Source: Streptomyces smaragdinus (GTDB lineage Bacteria; Actinomycetota; Actinomycetes; Streptomycetales; Streptomycetaceae). Taken from it: a DNA stretch of 64,000 nt. The translations under genes and the position numbers were made by a program. The notes under the pieces were generated by a model. That model saw nothing but the letters and a program-made list of their open reading frames with translations, was not told the origin of the DNA and searched no databases. The DNA is taken from the NCBI RefSeq assembly GCF_009604385.1, contig NZ_WEGJ01000030.1:21256-85255 (forward strand), written 5' to 3'. Below are positions 10,201-28,208 of the stretch, in pieces (the first letter of the stretch is position 1; each line of letters begins with the position of its first letter).

Positions 10201-13200
10201 GCGGCCACTCCCTGCTGGCCACCAAGGTCGCCGCCCGGGTCCGCGCCCGGCTGGGCGCCGAGGTGTCCATCCGCGTCTTCTTCCAGGCGTCGACGGTGGC
10301 CGCCCTGTCCGCGAGCCTGGGCTTCGACGACACCGGCACCACCCGCCCCGTCCTGAGCCCCGGCGCCGAACGCCCGGCGGAGCTCCCGCTGTCCCCGGCC
10401 CAGCAGCGCATGTGGGTCCTCAACCAGCTGGAGAACGGCGCCGCCACCTACCACCTCCCCTTCGCCGTCCGCCTGTCCGGCGCCCTGGACGCCGACGCCC
10501 TGCGCACGGCACTGGGCGACGTCATCGCCCGCCACGAGTCCCTGCGTACCGTCTTCCCCGACGCCGGTGGCAAGGCCCGCCAGCGGATCCTCGCGGCGGA
10601 CGAGGCACGCGTCGACCTGCCCTGCACGCCCATCGACCCCGACGCCCTCACCGGGGCACTGACCGCCGCGGCCGTCCGCAGCTTCGACCTCGGGGCCGAA
10701 CTGCCGCTGCGCGCCGAGCTCTTCCGCATCGCCGACGACGAGCACGTCCTGCTCCTCGTCCTGCACCACATCGCGTCCGACGGCTGGTCCATCGTCCCGC
10801 TGGCCCGCGACTTCGCGACCGCCTACGCGGCCCGCCTGACCGGCGCCGCCCCCGCGTGGACGCCGCTGCCCGTGCAGTACGCGGACTACACCCTCTGGCA
10901 GCGCGACCTGCTCGACGCCGTCGCCGACGACCAGCTCGCCCACTGGCGCGAGACCCTCGCCAGCATCCCGGAGGAGCTGGAGCTGCCCGCCGACCACGTC
11001 CGGCCGGCGCTGCCCACCCACGCCGGCGACACGGTCGGCTTCACCATCGACGGCGACCTGCACGCCGCCGTCACCGCGCTCGCCCGGGCCCAGGGCGCCA
11101 GCACGTTCATGGTGCTCCAGGCCGCCCTCGCCACGCTGCTGTCCAGCCTGGGCGCCGGGGACGACATCCCCCTCGGCACGCCCGTCGCCGGGCGCACCGA
11201 CGAGGCGCTGGACGATCTGGTCGGCTTCTTCGTCAACACCCTGGTGCTGCGCACCGACCTGTCCGGCGACCCCACGTTCCGCGAGCTCCTGGTCCGGGTG
11301 AAGGCCGCCGACCTGGCTGCGTACGTGAATCAGGACCTGCCGTTCGAGGCCCTGGTCGACGCGGTGGCACCGAGCCGTTCGCTGTCGCGCCGGCCGCTCT
11401 TCCAGACCATGCTCGTCCTGCAGAACAACACCACCGCCGACCTCGCCCTCCCGGGCCTGGCCGTCGAGGTCGTGCCGGTCCGTACGAACACCGCCAAGGT
11501 GGACCTGGTCTTCGAGCTGACGGAGCGTCAGGGCAACGGCGGCATCGACGCGGTCCTGGAGTACAGCACCGACCTGTTCGGCGCCGCGACCGCCCGGTCC
11601 TTCGCCGACCGCTTCACCCACCTGCTGCGCACCCTGGTCGGCGCCCCCGACCGGCGCCTGGCCGGGCTCGACACGCTGCTGCCCGCCGAGTCGGAGCGCA
11701 TCCTCGGCGAGTGGGCCGGACCGACGCGGGACGTCGAGATCGCCCCGGTGCACGAGCTGTACGCGGCCCGCGCCGCCCGCCAGCCCGGCCATCCGGCGCT
11801 GGTCTTCGGCGACCAGGTCATCTCGTACGCGGAACTCGACGCCCGCGCCAACCGCCTCGCGCACGAGCTGGCCGCGCGCGGCACCGGCCCCGGCGACATC
11901 GTGGCGCTGCTGCTGCCGCGTTCGCCGTCGATGGTCGTCGCGATGCTCGCCGTGCAGAAGGCGGGCGCCGCGTATCTGCCGATCGACGCCGCCTACCCGG
12001 CCGACCGCATCGCGTACATGATCGAGGACGCGCGCCCCGCGCTCGCCCTGACCATGACCGCGGAGTCCGCCGGCCTCGGCGACTCCCCGGTCCGGCGGAT
12101 GCTGCTCGACGACCCCTGGGTGCGCGCCGCCATCGACGCCCGCCCCGGCCGGCCGCTCACCGACGAGGACCGCACGGGACCGCTGACGGTGCGCGACGCC
12201 GCGTACGTCATCTACACCTCCGGCTCCACGGGCCGCCCCAAGGGCGTGGTCGTCGAGCACCGGACGGTCGCCGTGATGACCGCCGACCAGGGGCCCCGGA
12301 TGGGCATCGGGCCCGCCACCCGCTGGCTGCAGTTCGCCTCGTACAGCTTCGACGCCGCCACCTGGGAGCTGTCCATCGGGCTGCTCTCCGGCGCGACGAT
12401 GATCCTGTGCACGGCGGAGGACCGCGGCCCGGGCGAGCCCCTGGCGGACCTGGTCGAGCGCACCGGTACGACCATGGTGTGCGTCCCGCCGACGGTGCTG
12501 TCCGCCTGGCCCGCTGACCGGCCGATGCCCCCGGGCGTCCAGCTGGTCGTGGCCGGCGAGGCGTGCCCGCCGGAGCTGGTCGAGCGTTTCTCGAGGGACC
12601 GCGTGATGCGCAACGCGTACGGGCCGACCGAGGCCACCGTCTGCGCCAGCATCAGCGAGCCGCTGTCGGGGGCGGTGAAGCCGTCGATCGGCTTCCCGCT
12701 GCACAACACCCGGCTGTACGTGCTGGACAAGTGGCTGCGCCCGGTGCCTCCGGGGGTCACCGGCGAGCTGTACATCGGCGGGGCGCAGCTGGCGCGGGGG
12801 TATCTGCGCCGGCCCGGTCTGACGGCGGAGCGCTTTGTCGCCGACCCGTTCGCCGCCGGGCCCGGGGGGCGGATGTACCGCTCCGGGGACCTGGTGCGGT
12901 GGAACGACGACGGGAGCCTGGACTACATCGGGCGGGTCGACGACCAGGTGAAGCTGCGCGGGTTCCGGATCGAGCCCGGTGAGATCGAGGGCGTGCTGCT
13001 GGCCCGCGAGGACCTCACCGGTGCGGCGGTGATCGTGCGGGAGGACCGGCCGGGGGACAAGCGCCTGGTCGCGTACGTCGTCTCCACCGGCGCCCGGCTC
13101 GACGTCCGCGAGGTACGTGCCCGGCTGACGGGCGAGCTGCCCGAGCACATGGTGCCGAGCGCCGTCGTCCAGCTGGACGCGCTGCCGCTCACCGGCAATG

Positions 13201-14929
13201 GCAAGCTCGACAAGCGGGCCCTGCCCGAGCCGGACTACTCGGTCGTGGCGTCCGGTCAGGCGCCCGCGAACGAGCGGGAGGCCGTGTTCTGCGCCGCGTT
13301 CGCCGAGATCCTGGGCCTGGAGCAGGCCGGCGCCGACGCCAGCTTCTTCGACCTGGGCGGCGACAGCATCAGCTCCATCCAGCTGGTCGGCAAGGCCCGC
13401 GAGGCCGGGCTGACGATCACCGCGCAGGACGTCTTCGTCCACCGCACCCCGCAGGGGCTCGCGCTGGTCGCGGAGGCCGGCGGCGCGGCGGAGGTCGTCG
13501 GCGTCGGTGACGGGACGGGGCCGGTGGCCGCGACGCCCATCACCGCGTGGTTCGACGCGATCCAGGGGCCGACGGACGGCTTCCACCAGGCGGCCGTCGT
13601 GCGGACGCCGGACGGTGCGTCGTACGAGCGGCTGACCGCCGCGCTGCAGACGGTGATCGACCACCACGACGTGCTGCGGTGGAGCGGCGACGGCATCCGG
13701 GAGCCCGGGAGCGTCCGGGCGTCGGACGTGCTGCGGGTCGCCGCATCCGACGCGGACGTGGTGGAGACCGCCCGTACCGAGGCCGGACAACTCGCGCCCC
13801 GCGAGGGCCGGGTCATGCGCGCCGTCTGGTTCGAGGCCGCCGGGAAGCTGCTGCTCACCCTGCACCACCTGGTCGTGGACGGCGTCTCCTGGCGCATCCT
13901 CCTCCCCGACCTCGTGCAGGCGTACGAGCGGCCGGGCGATGCCCTGCTGCCCGTCGGCACCTCCTTCCGCCAGTGGGCCCGCCTGCTGAACGAGGAGGCC
14001 GCCACCGACAGCCGCCGCGCCGAACTGGCGCTGTGGCAGGAGACCGCCGACCGCGGCGACACCCCGCTCGGCGCCCGCCCGCTCGACCCGGCGCGCGACA
14101 CCGCCGCCGCCGCGCACCACCTGCGCCTGGACCTCCCGGCCGACATCACCGCCGAGCTGCTGACGACCGTCCCGGCCGCCTTCCACGCCGAGATCAACGA
14201 CGTGCTGCTCACCGCCTACACCCTGGCCGTCGCCGACTGGCGGCGCGGGCGTGGCGAACCGCAGGACGTGCTCGTCGAGCTCGAGGGCCACGGCCGCGAG
14301 CCCGTCGTCCCGGGCGTCGATCTGTCCCGTACCGTCGGCTGGTTCACCAGCACCCACCCCGTACGGCTCGACGCCGGACAGTGCGACTGGGACGACATCC
14401 ACGCCGGCGGCCCCGCCCTCGGCCAGGCGCTCAAGGAGATCAAGGAACAGCTGCGCCGCCTCCCCGGCCACGGCATCGGCCACGGCCTCCTGCGCCGCCT
14501 GGACCCCGGGTCCGCCGCGGTCCTGGCCGCACACCCCGCCCCGCAGCTCGGCTTCAACTACCTCGGCCGGATGCCCCTCCCGGAGCCCGGCGACTGGCAG
14601 CTGACCGCCGAGTCCCTCGAGGTCGCCGCCGGCACCGACCCCGGCATGCCCCTCCCGCACACGCTCGGCCTCAACGCCCGTACCGAGGACCGCCCCGACG
14701 GCCCCTGCCTGGTCGCCGACTGGGCCTGGGCGCCCGGCGCGATCGCGGACGCCGACGCCGAGCACATCGCACACGGCTGGTTCACCGCCCTGGAGAACCT
14801 GGCCCGCCACGCCACCCGCCCCGACGCCGGGGGCTTCACGCCCTCGGACCTGCAGCTCGTCGAGGACCTGGCACAGGACGAGATCGACGAGTTCGAGCTG
14901 GACTTCGCAGACGAATGGGGGAACGAGGA

Positions 14930-14933
<4 letters not shown>
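7239..14933 (+). CDS. Non-ribosomal peptide synthetase, modules 1-2 (C-A-T-C-A-T-E)
   Basis: 2564 residues. Order: C1 (about 10-440; active motif NHIVVDG at about 139, first His replaced by Asn), A1 (about 447-945; FTSGSTGRPKG at about 600), T1 (GGHS, Ser991), C2 (about 1048-1480; HHIASDG, L-donor type), A2 (about 1497-1997), T2 (GGDS, Ser2043) and an epimerisation domain (about 2099-2560; HHLVVDGVSW, EGHGRE). Specificity codes read by eye against GrsA positions: A1 DIWELTADDK, with acidic residues at 278, 330 and 331, fitting a diamino acid such as Dap; A2 DAWCVAAVCK, close to the Phe group. T2 and the E domain imply a D-aromatic residue at position 2. C1 at the start of the line is expected to take an acyl group from the ACP encoded at 23685. 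Codes need a software check. Confidence 0.95.
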
Positions 14934-23362
<8,429 letters not shown>

Positions 23363-23423
23363 CGGCCCGAAAGGGTCACCGTACGCACTGCACGTACGTA
23401 CAGCACTGGAGGAAAAAGTCCCC

Positions 23424-23633
23424 ATGAAGAACAACCCGTTCGACGACGAGAACGGCTCTTTCCTCGTCCTGGTCAACGACGAGGGACAGCACAGCATCTG
23501 GCCCGAGTTCGCGGCCGTGCCCGCCGGCTGGACCACCGTGCTGCCGGCCGGGAGCCGTGAGGCCGCGCTCGACCACATCGAGCGCACCTGGACCGACATG
23601 CGCCCGGCCTCCCTGGTCCGCGGCGCGGCCTGA
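23424..23633 (+). CDS. MbtH-like protein
   Basis: 69 residues with the family pattern NPFDDENGSFLVLVNDEGQH, then SIWPEFAAVPAGW and a C-terminal YIERTWTDMRP-like helix (here DHIERTWTDMRPASL). MbtH proteins bind adenylation domains and help them fold or work. ATG 23424 follows a GGAGG site in the 61-base gap after the NRPS. The conserved Asn-Pro-Phe and the tryptophans are all present, so it should serve one or more of the four A domains upstream. Confidence 0.96.
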   Translation: MKNNPFDDENGSFLVLVNDEGQHSIWPEFAAVPAGWTTVLPAGSREAALDHIERTWTDMRPASLVRGAA

Positions 23634-23684
23634 CCACCCGCCCGTCACCACCCTCATCACTTCACACGAAAGACGAGAACGACG

Positions 23685-23945
23685 ATGACCACTGTCAGCC
23701 CTTCCGTGGACGTCCCGGCCGTCCGGGCCATCATCACCGACATCCTCGAGCTCGAGGACCACGAGCTCACCAACACCAGCCTGTTCATCGAGGACCACGA
23801 CGCCGACTCCCTGGGCGCCATCGAGATCCTGTCCCGCATGGAGAAGGACCTCGGCGTGGTCATCCCGCAGGAGGACCTGGTCAAGCTGGTGAACCTGGAC
23901 GCCGTCCTGGCGGTGCTCGCGACGGCAGAGCGGCGGACGTCATGA
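23685..23945 (+). CDS. Stand-alone acyl carrier protein
   Basis: 86 residues. The phosphopantetheine serine is in DADSLGAIEIL (Ser44), inside a four-helix ACP sequence with an acidic helix II. It overlaps the ketosynthase gene by ATGA, so it belongs to the type II acyl-chain cassette. The likely job is to hold the growing chain and present it to the first condensation domain of the NRPS. A peptidyl carrier role is less likely because the motif is of DSL type and not GGHS/GGDS. Confidence 0.9.
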   Translation: MTTVSPSVDVPAVRAIITDILELEDHELTNTSLFIEDHDADSLGAIEILSRMEKDLGVVIPQEDLVKLVNLDAVLAVLATAERRTS

Positions 23946-25225
23946 GAGCCGCCGCCACGCGGACCCCGGTCCGCAGGAGGCAGGCGCCGCCCCCGGCCCG
24001 CAAGGTCGTCCTGACCGGCTGCGGCGTGCTGTCCAGCATCGGTATCGGCGTCGAGTCGTTCACGGACGGCCTGCGCGCCGGCCGGGTCGGCACCGGCGAC
24101 ATCACCGCCTTCGACACCACCGGCTTCCCCAGCCGCCGCGGCCACCAGGTCCACGGCTTCGAGCCGTCCGAGCGGCTGCACCGCATCCGCCGCCGCGACA
24201 CCGGCCGCGCCACCCAGTTCGCGGCCGCCGCGGCCCGGATGGCGCTGGAGGACTCCGGGCTCAGCGAGGCGTGGCTGCGGGACCGGCGCGGCATCGTCGT
24301 CGTCGGCACCACGGACGGCGAGACCGGCGAACTGGACCTGCTCACCGAGTCGGTCCTCGCCGCCGGCATCGCCGTCTTCACCGGCGGCCTGCTGGGCCGT
24401 ACCGCCACCGGCAGCCTGGCGCTGGGCGTCGCCCGCGAGCTGGACGTGTCCAACGTGGAGACGTCCACCATCGCCACCGCCTGCGCGGCCGGCAACTACG
24501 CGATCGGCTCCGGCTTCGACGCCGTCCGCTCCGGCGAGGCCGAGTGGGCCATCGTCGGCGGCGCCGACGCCCTCAACCGCAAGACCTTCGCGGGCTTCTC
24601 CCGCCTGGGCCTGATCGCCGCCGACGAGTGCCGGCCGTTCGACACCGAACGCGCCGGACTGCTCACCGGCGAGGGCGCCGGCATGCTGCTCCTGGAGACC
24701 GAGGAGTCCGCCCTGGCCCGCGGCGCGCACATCTACGCCGAGGTCCTGGGCTACGGCCTGAACTGCGACGCCGCGCACCCCACCGCCCCCGAGGCGGACA
24801 GCGTGGCCCGCTGCATCCGGCTCGCCCTCACCAACGCCTCCGTCAAGCCCGAGGAGGTCGACCTGATCTCCGCCCACGGCACCGGGACGGTGACCAACGA
24901 CAACACCGAGATCGCCGCGATCCGCCAGGTGTACGGGCGCACCCCGCCGCGCACCGTCGGCATCAAGGGGATGATCGGCCACACCATGGGCGCCGCCAGC
25001 GCCCTGGGCGCCATCGCCTCCGCGCTCGCCATCCGGTACGGCTTCGTGCCGCCCACGGCGAACCACCGCACGACCGACCCGAACTGCGAGGTCGACGTCG
25101 TACCCAACGAGTCCGTGCCCGCCAAGGTGCGCGTCGTGCAGAACAACGGTCTCGCGTTCGGCGGCAACAACGCCGTCCTGCTGCTCGGCCACCACCCAAG
25201 CACCCAAGGAGAGCACGTCCGATGA
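23942..25225 (+). CDS. Beta-ketoacyl synthase (KS-alpha type, catalytic)
   Basis: 427 residues, thiolase fold. Catalytic cysteine in TIATACAAGNYAI (about Cys181), first histidine in SAHGTGTVTND (about His319), second in KGMIGHTMGAASALG (about His352). C-terminal NNGLAFGGNNAVLLL is typical of KASII/type II PKS synthases. Followed by a partner lacking the cysteine, it resembles the KS/CLF pairs of highly reducing type II polyketide synthases and aryl-polyene systems more than a housekeeping FabF. The first 20 residues are basic and poorly conserved. Gene overlaps (ATGA) on both sides show tight coupling. Confidence 0.9.
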   Translation: MRAAATRTPVRRRQAPPPARKVVLTGCGVLSSIGIGVESFTDGLRAGRVGTGDITAFDTTGFPSRRGHQVHGFEPSERLHRIRRRDTGRATQFAAAAARMALEDSGLSEAWLRDRRGIVVVGTTDGETGELDLLTESVLAAGIAVFTGGLLGRTATGSLALGVARELDVSNVETSTIATACAAGNYAIGSGFDAVRSGEAEWAIVGGADALNRKTFAGFSRLGLIAADECRPFDTERAGLLTGEGAGMLLLETEESALARGAHIYAEVLGYGLNCDAAHPTAPEADSVARCIRLALTNASVKPEEVDLISAHGTGTVTNDNTEIAAIRQVYGRTPPRTVGIKGMIGHTMGAASALGAIASALAIRYGFVPPTANHRTTDPNCEVDVVPNESVPAKVRVVQNNGLAFGGNNAVLLLGHHPSTQGEHVR

Positions 25226-26343
25226 GTACCGCGGTCATCACCGCCTGGTCCGCCGTGTCGCCCTACGGCACCGGCGCGGCCCCGCTGGCCGAGGGACTGC
25301 GCGGCCGCAATCCCGGGCCCGAGTCCCCGGCGCCCGAGGAGTGGCTGGCGGAGGAGTCCGCCACCGCCCGCGTCGTGCCCGGCTTCGACGTCCGTGAGGC
25401 CCTGGGCCGCAAGGGCACCCGCGGCCTGGACCGGCTCACCGGCCTCACGGCCGTGACCGTCCGGGACGTGCTGGGCACCCTGGTCGCCGCGCACGACGCC
25501 GAGGGCGACCTCGGTACGGGCGTCATCCTGGGCACCACGGCGGGCAGCGTGCAGGGGTTCATGGAGTTCACCAAGGCGTCCCTGGAGGGGGACCGGCCCA
25601 TCGACGTACCGATGGCCCGTATCCCCAACCAGGCGATGAACCGGGCGGCCTCCCTGAGCGCCATCCGGCACGCCCTGAAGGGCCCCAACTCCACCGTCGC
25701 CGCCGGCAGGGTGTCCGCGCTCGTCGCGCTCACCCACGCCTGCCGGATGCTCGCCGAGGGGCGCGCGGAGCGGGTCATCGCCGGGTCGGCGGAGGAGTAC
25801 TCCGCCTCCCGGGCGCGCATCACCCGCGCCGAGCACGGCGAGGACGTGGTGCTGGGCGAGGGCTGCGTGATGGTCCTGCTGGAGTCCGCCGACGCCGCGG
25901 AGGGCGAGCCGCTCGCCGAGGTCCTGGCCGTCCACCACCGGGTGGCGCCGGCCGGTGACGTCGCCGACGTGCTCACCGCGACCGTACGCACGGCGCTGGA
26001 GCAGGCCGGGGTGGACGCCGACGAGGTCTGGGCGGCGCTGCCCTCCGACGCCCCCGGGCCGTCGGGGGACCAGGAACTCCAGGTGCACCAGGACCTGTTC
26101 GACGAGGCGGCCCTGGACCGCGCCGCGCGGCCCTCGCTGCTCGGCGAGACGGCGGCGGCCACCGGGGCGTTCCAGCTCGCGGCGCTGTTGTGCGAGCCGG
26201 GCGAGCCCGGCCGGATCGCGGTGCTCACGGTCACGGACCCGGACGGCACGGTGGCGTGCGCCGTACTGCGCCTGCTCACCGACGGCGAACCGGCGGCGGC
26301 GCTCGAGGACGCCGGGCCGGACGAAGGGAGCCGGGCGGCATGA
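25222..26343 (+). CDS. Chain-length-factor-like ketosynthase partner (no active cysteine)
   Basis: 373 residues, KS fold without catalytic residues. The stretch aligned with the KS active site reads NSTVAAGRVSALVALTHA, so the cysteine is replaced; HGTGT and the second His motif are also missing. This is the pattern of a chain length factor that pairs with the upstream KS and sets the number of extensions. It is shorter than classical CLFs and lacks their typical active-site glutamine, as far as can be judged by eye. It overlaps both neighbours by ATGA. Confidence 0.82.
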   Translation: MSTAVITAWSAVSPYGTGAAPLAEGLRGRNPGPESPAPEEWLAEESATARVVPGFDVREALGRKGTRGLDRLTGLTAVTVRDVLGTLVAAHDAEGDLGTGVILGTTAGSVQGFMEFTKASLEGDRPIDVPMARIPNQAMNRAASLSAIRHALKGPNSTVAAGRVSALVALTHACRMLAEGRAERVIAGSAEEYSASRARITRAEHGEDVVLGEGCVMVLLESADAAEGEPLAEVLAVHHRVAPAGDVADVLTATVRTALEQAGVDADEVWAALPSDAPGPSGDQELQVHQDLFDEAALDRAARPSLLGETAAATGAFQLAALLCEPGEPGRIAVLTVTDPDGTVACAVLRLLTDGEPAAALEDAGPDEGSRAA

Positions 26344-27092
26344 GCGACGACGAGACCACCGTCGACCGGCCGGTCGCCCTGATCAGCGGCGGCTCCCGGG
26401 GCATCGGCCGCGCGGTCGCCCTGCGCCTGGCCGAGGACGGCCACGACATCTCCTTCTGCTACCGCGGCGACGAACAGGCCGCCGCCGAGCTGGAGAAGGA
26501 GCTGGCCGGCCTCGGCGCCCGCTGCCTGGCCGAACGCGTCGACGTCTCCGACGCGGCCGCGGTCAAGGCCTGGGTCGACCGTACGGAGCAGACCTTCGGC
26601 CCGGTCGCGGTGGCCGTCACCTCCGCCGGGATCACCCGGGACGGCCCGATGCTGCTGATGTCCGACGACGACTGGCACGACGTCGTCGACGTCAACCTCA
26701 GCGGCGTCCGCCACGTCTGCAAGGCCGTGGTGTTCCCCATGATGAAACGCAGGGCCGGCAGCATCGTCACCCTGTCCTCCGTCTCCGGCCGGCACGGCAA
26801 CGCCGGCCAGACCAACTACGCCGCCGCCAAGGCCGGGATCATCGCCCTGACCCGCTCCCTGGCCAAGGAGGTCGGCCGCCGCGGCATCCGCGTCAACGCG
26901 GTCGCCCCCGGACTCATCGACACCGACATGTCGGCCGCCCTGGACGAGCGGGTACGGGACCAGGTGGCCGCCCGCGCCGCCCTGGGCCGTACCGGACTCG
27001 CCGGCGAGGTCGCCGACGCCGTGGCCTATCTGGCCTCCCCCCGCGCCTCCTACGTCACCGGGGCCGTCCTGCCCGTGGACGGCGGCCTGTGA
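26340..27092 (+). CDS. 3-oxoacyl-ACP reductase (FabG-like ketoreductase)
   Basis: 250-residue short-chain dehydrogenase. NADP-binding SGGSRGIGRAVA at about 16-27, NAG-type motif altered to TSAGITRDG, catalytic Ser in LSSVSG, Tyr/Lys in QTNYAAAKAG, and the FabG ending YVTGAVLPVDGGL. It should reduce the 3-oxoacyl-ACP made by the KS/CLF pair. No dehydratase or enoyl reductase gene is seen nearby, so the chain would stay at the 3-hydroxy stage unless these steps come from elsewhere. It ends the four-gene coupled block ACP-KS-CLF-KR. Confidence 0.9.
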   Translation: MSDDETTVDRPVALISGGSRGIGRAVALRLAEDGHDISFCYRGDEQAAAELEKELAGLGARCLAERVDVSDAAAVKAWVDRTEQTFGPVAVAVTSAGITRDGPMLLMSDDDWHDVVDVNLSGVRHVCKAVVFPMMKRRAGSIVTLSSVSGRHGNAGQTNYAAAKAGIIALTRSLAKEVGRRGIRVNAVAPGLIDTDMSAALDERVRDQVAARAALGRTGLAGEVADAVAYLASPRASYVTGAVLPVDGGL

Positions 27093-27216
27093 CCGCGCGG
27101 GCACCCGAACCTCCCGCGGCGGTGGCAACCCCCCTCACCACCGCCGCGGGACCCTCCCCGTACCGCCGCAACAGCACCTCCCGCACCGTCACCACCACGG
27201 AAAGGCAGCCCTCCCC

Positions 27217-28206
27217 GTGAGCCACTACGTCGCCCTCATCGCCGACAAACTCAGCACCGCCGCCACGGCCGTGCTGACCGAGGACAGCTCCGTCGAGGTA
27301 CGCCACGTCGACGGCACCGACCGCCCGGCGCTGCTGGCCGCCCTCGCCGACGCCCACGCCGTCCTGGTCCGCTCCGCCACCCGGATCGACGCCGAGGCCC
27401 TGGCCGCCGCGCCCAGGCTCGAGGTCGTCGCCCGGGCCGGCGTCGGCCTGGACAACGTCGACGTGCCCGCCGCCACCGACGCCGGCGTCCTCGTCGTCAA
27501 CGCCCCCTCCTCCAACGTCGTCAGCGCCGCCGAGCACGCCGTCGCGCTGCTGCTGGCCCTGGCCCGTAACGTCCCGCAGGCGCACGGCGCGCTGAAGCAG
27601 GGCCGCTGGGCGCGCAGCCTGTACACGGGCGTCGAGCTCTCCGGCAAGACGCTCGGCGTGCTGGGCCTGGGGCGGATCGGCTCGCTCGTGGCCCGCCGGA
27701 TGGCCGCCTTCGACATGCGCGTCGTCGCCCACGACCCGTACGCCACCGAGGAGCACGCCCGCGCCCTGGGCGTCCGCCTGGTGGGCCTGGACGAGCTGCT
27801 GGACGAGGCGCAGTTCCTCACCGTCCATCTGCCCCTGACCGACCACACCCGGGGTCTGCTGGGCTTCGACGCCTTCCAGCGGGTGCGCTCCGATCTGCGC
27901 ATCGTCAACGCCGCGCGCGGCGGGATCATCGACGAGCAGGAGCTGTACGCGGCCCTGAAGGAGGGCCGGGTCGCCGGCGCCGCCCTGGACGTCTACGCGA
28001 CCGAGCCGTGCACCGACTCCGCCCTGTTCGAGCTGGACAACGTCGTCGTCACCCCGCATCTGGGCGCCAGCACCCCCGAGGCGCAGGAGCGGGCCGGCAC
28101 CCAGGCGGCCCGCTCGGTGCTGGACGCCCTGGCCGGCCGCCCCGTCCCGGACGCCGTCAACACCCCGGCGAACACCCCGGCGAACGTGCTGGCGTCCGCC
28201 CGGTGA
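27217..28206 (+). CDS. D-3-phosphoglycerate dehydrogenase without ACT domain (phosphoserine supply)
   Basis: 329 residues of the D-2-hydroxyacid dehydrogenase family. Residues seen: GLGRIGSLVARRM (NAD site, about 147-159), VNAARGGIIDE (Arg), TEP (Glu) and TPHLGAST (His). Full-length actinobacterial SerA has about 530 residues with a C-terminal serine-sensing ACT domain; this protein stops after the catalytic core. 3-Phosphohydroxypyruvate is the precursor of O-phosphoserine, the substrate of the SbnA-like enzyme, so this is probably a feedback-insensitive supply enzyme for Dap. GTG 27217 follows a 125-base gap. Its stop is 2 bases from the convergent regulator's stop. Confidence 0.85.
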   Translation: MSHYVALIADKLSTAATAVLTEDSSVEVRHVDGTDRPALLAALADAHAVLVRSATRIDAEALAAAPRLEVVARAGVGLDNVDVPAATDAGVLVVNAPSSNVVSAAEHAVALLLALARNVPQAHGALKQGRWARSLYTGVELSGKTLGVLGLGRIGSLVARRMAAFDMRVVAHDPYATEEHARALGVRLVGLDELLDEAQFLTVHLPLTDHTRGLLGFDAFQRVRSDLRIVNAARGGIIDEQELYAALKEGRVAGAALDVYATEPCTDSALFELDNVVVTPHLGASTPEAQERAGTQAARSVLDALAGRPVPDAVNTPANTPANVLASAR

Positions 28207-28208
28207 GG

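Noticed and set aside
7137..14810. Very long open frame on the minus strand opposite the first NRPS
   Set aside because: High-G+C bias keeps the antisense frame open; its translation is Gly/Ala/Val/Arg-rich without domains, while the plus strand encodes clear C, A, T and E domains.
13547..14929. Upstream extension of the second NRPS frame
   Set aside because: This part lies inside the E domain of the first NRPS in another frame and is Arg/Pro-rich; the true start is the ATGA overlap at 14930.
23942..27092. Housekeeping fatty acid synthase genes (fabF, fabG, acpP)
   Set aside because: A cysteine-less KS partner, coupling by four-base overlaps and the place right after an NRPS/MbtH pair argue for specialised metabolism, although FabF-like ancestry is likely.
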